Shown here: positions 63,351 to 64,000 of the stretch, one piece after another | Layout of the letters: every line of letters starts with the position of its first letter | Position numbering within the stretch: the first letter of the stretch is position 1 | From: Ligula intestinalis | Lineage: Eukaryota; Platyhelminthes; Cestoda; Diphyllobothriidea; Diphyllobothriidae | NCBI GenBank assembly: GCA_036362985.1 | Contig: JAYGXS010000009.1 | Coordinates: 26,144,289 to 26,208,288 of the forward strand | Direction of reading: 5' to 3' | Length of the DNA: 64,000 nucleotides | Notes under the pieces: generated by a model | What the model was told of the DNA's origin: nothing | Databases searched by the model: none | The model's input: only the letters and a program-made list of their open reading frames with translations | Translations under genes and position numbers: made by a program

Positions 63351-64000
63351 ATCAGCTGTTTGGTTTCCGCTCCCCCCACATCCTGTCTTCGTTCGTCTTG
63401 GTTGTATGCAAGTAATTGGCACGTTGGATTGGCGTTTGAGTTAAGAGCCCACCCGGGCTCTCGTGTATGGGGCGAGCACGTAGGTAACAGGCGTTGTCAT
63501 TGACCATTTACAGTCAGTATGTTGTGACTACATATCCCAGACAATTGATCACGAACTCGGTAACCTAAGTCGTGGCTGAAACATCGAACACGAATGCCCA
63601 CTGAACAATTAGACCATCGTTTGGAGCTTGGGTACGTATGCAATTCAATTTTTGGCCCAACTGGGTGATTTCTTTTAACAAAACAGAAGTGGCCATTCCA
63701 GTATGTACCTCGTAGCTTTCGATAATAGTGATCAATTAAAAATTGAGATTCAGTGGGTTTTACCTACCATCGTCGTCTGCTAGGCTGTGGATTGCATTCA
63801 AGGGATTAGCAGGAGGGATAAACCGACGTAGGGCGACAAACTGTGGTTATCTTCAAAATTCTTATATGTGCCTACATTTGAAATTGTTTTATTATGTTAG
63901 AAAGTGGCAAAACATCCTTCCGCTTTCCAAACCATTTTGTGCTTTAACATTTAAAACATTTATTTATATTATTATTCTTGTTTGGAGTTCAAAATTATGG
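63351..64000. other. No recognised gene
   Basis: Short frames only up to the window end. Confidence 0.4.

Noticed and set aside
1..64000. CRISPR arrays, bacterial operons or phage genes
   Set aside because: No regularly spaced repeats of that type, no Shine-Dalgarno-linked genes; the sequence is plainly eukaryotic.

Overview
The window looks like repeat-dominated nuclear DNA from a multicellular animal. It contains a eukaryotic tRNA-type gene, tRNA-derived SINEs, two classes of LINE, Penelope-like elements (PLEs), pogo/Tigger and Tc1-like DNA transposons, microsatellites and a 10-base assembly gap, and there is no dense, operon-like coding. The combination of PLEs with GIY-YIG nuclease domains, a CR1/L2-like LINE, a 2A-bearing LINE and degenerate TTAGGG-like hexamer tracts would fit a flatworm with a large genome, perhaps a diphyllobothriid tapeworm. 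That placement is an inference and not demonstrated. I recognise no intact host gene. The only host-gene candidate is one exon-like stretch at 48629-48800.

Layout. 1-5240: a diverged repeat (R4) and an internally deleted pogo/Tigger transposon with 26-bp terminal inverted repeats. 5240-7860: dispersed repeats R1 and R2 and unassigned sequence. 6948-12015: PLE family 1, as two 3' fragments (one carrying a tRNA-Thr-like gene) and one long copy with a 13-bp target-site duplication. 12090-17090: SINEs, a Tc1 remnant, two tandem hammerhead-like motifs and a rearranged PLE family 1 copy. 18240-22260: a LINE with 2A peptide, zinc finger, endonuclease and reverse transcriptase. 22330-25080: R2 repeats and telomere-like hexamers. 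25091-26340: PLE family 2 copy with a 10-bp target-site duplication. 27340-30740: PLE families 3 and 4. 33740-37300: a CR1/L2-like LINE on the minus strand, a Tc1 remnant and a long palindrome. 38990-45270: more PLE fragments of families 2, 3 and 4 and the best single hammerhead motif. 46900-48120: SINE and repeat cluster. 51632-53340: a third family 2 PLE. 53380-64000: AT-rich DNA with a few dispersed repeats.

Common thread. The PLE 3' tails, two tandem repeat units and one tRNA-derived SINE all carry hammerhead-ribozyme-like motifs: a CUGANGA-type core, a stem, GAAA, and then a short palindrome in place of a hairpin loop (ACGT, AGCT, ACATGT, ACACGTGT, AACAATTGTT, ATGGCCAT). A palindromic helix III is the expected signature of hammerheads that work as dimers. 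In PLE families 1, 2 and 4 an AATAAA lies a few bases after the predicted cleavage site. Two PLE copies are bounded at both ends by opposite-facing copies of this tail and by perfect target-site duplications. Most protein-coding copies carry stops or frameshifts and are best regarded as fossils, but the RNA motifs stay recognisable.
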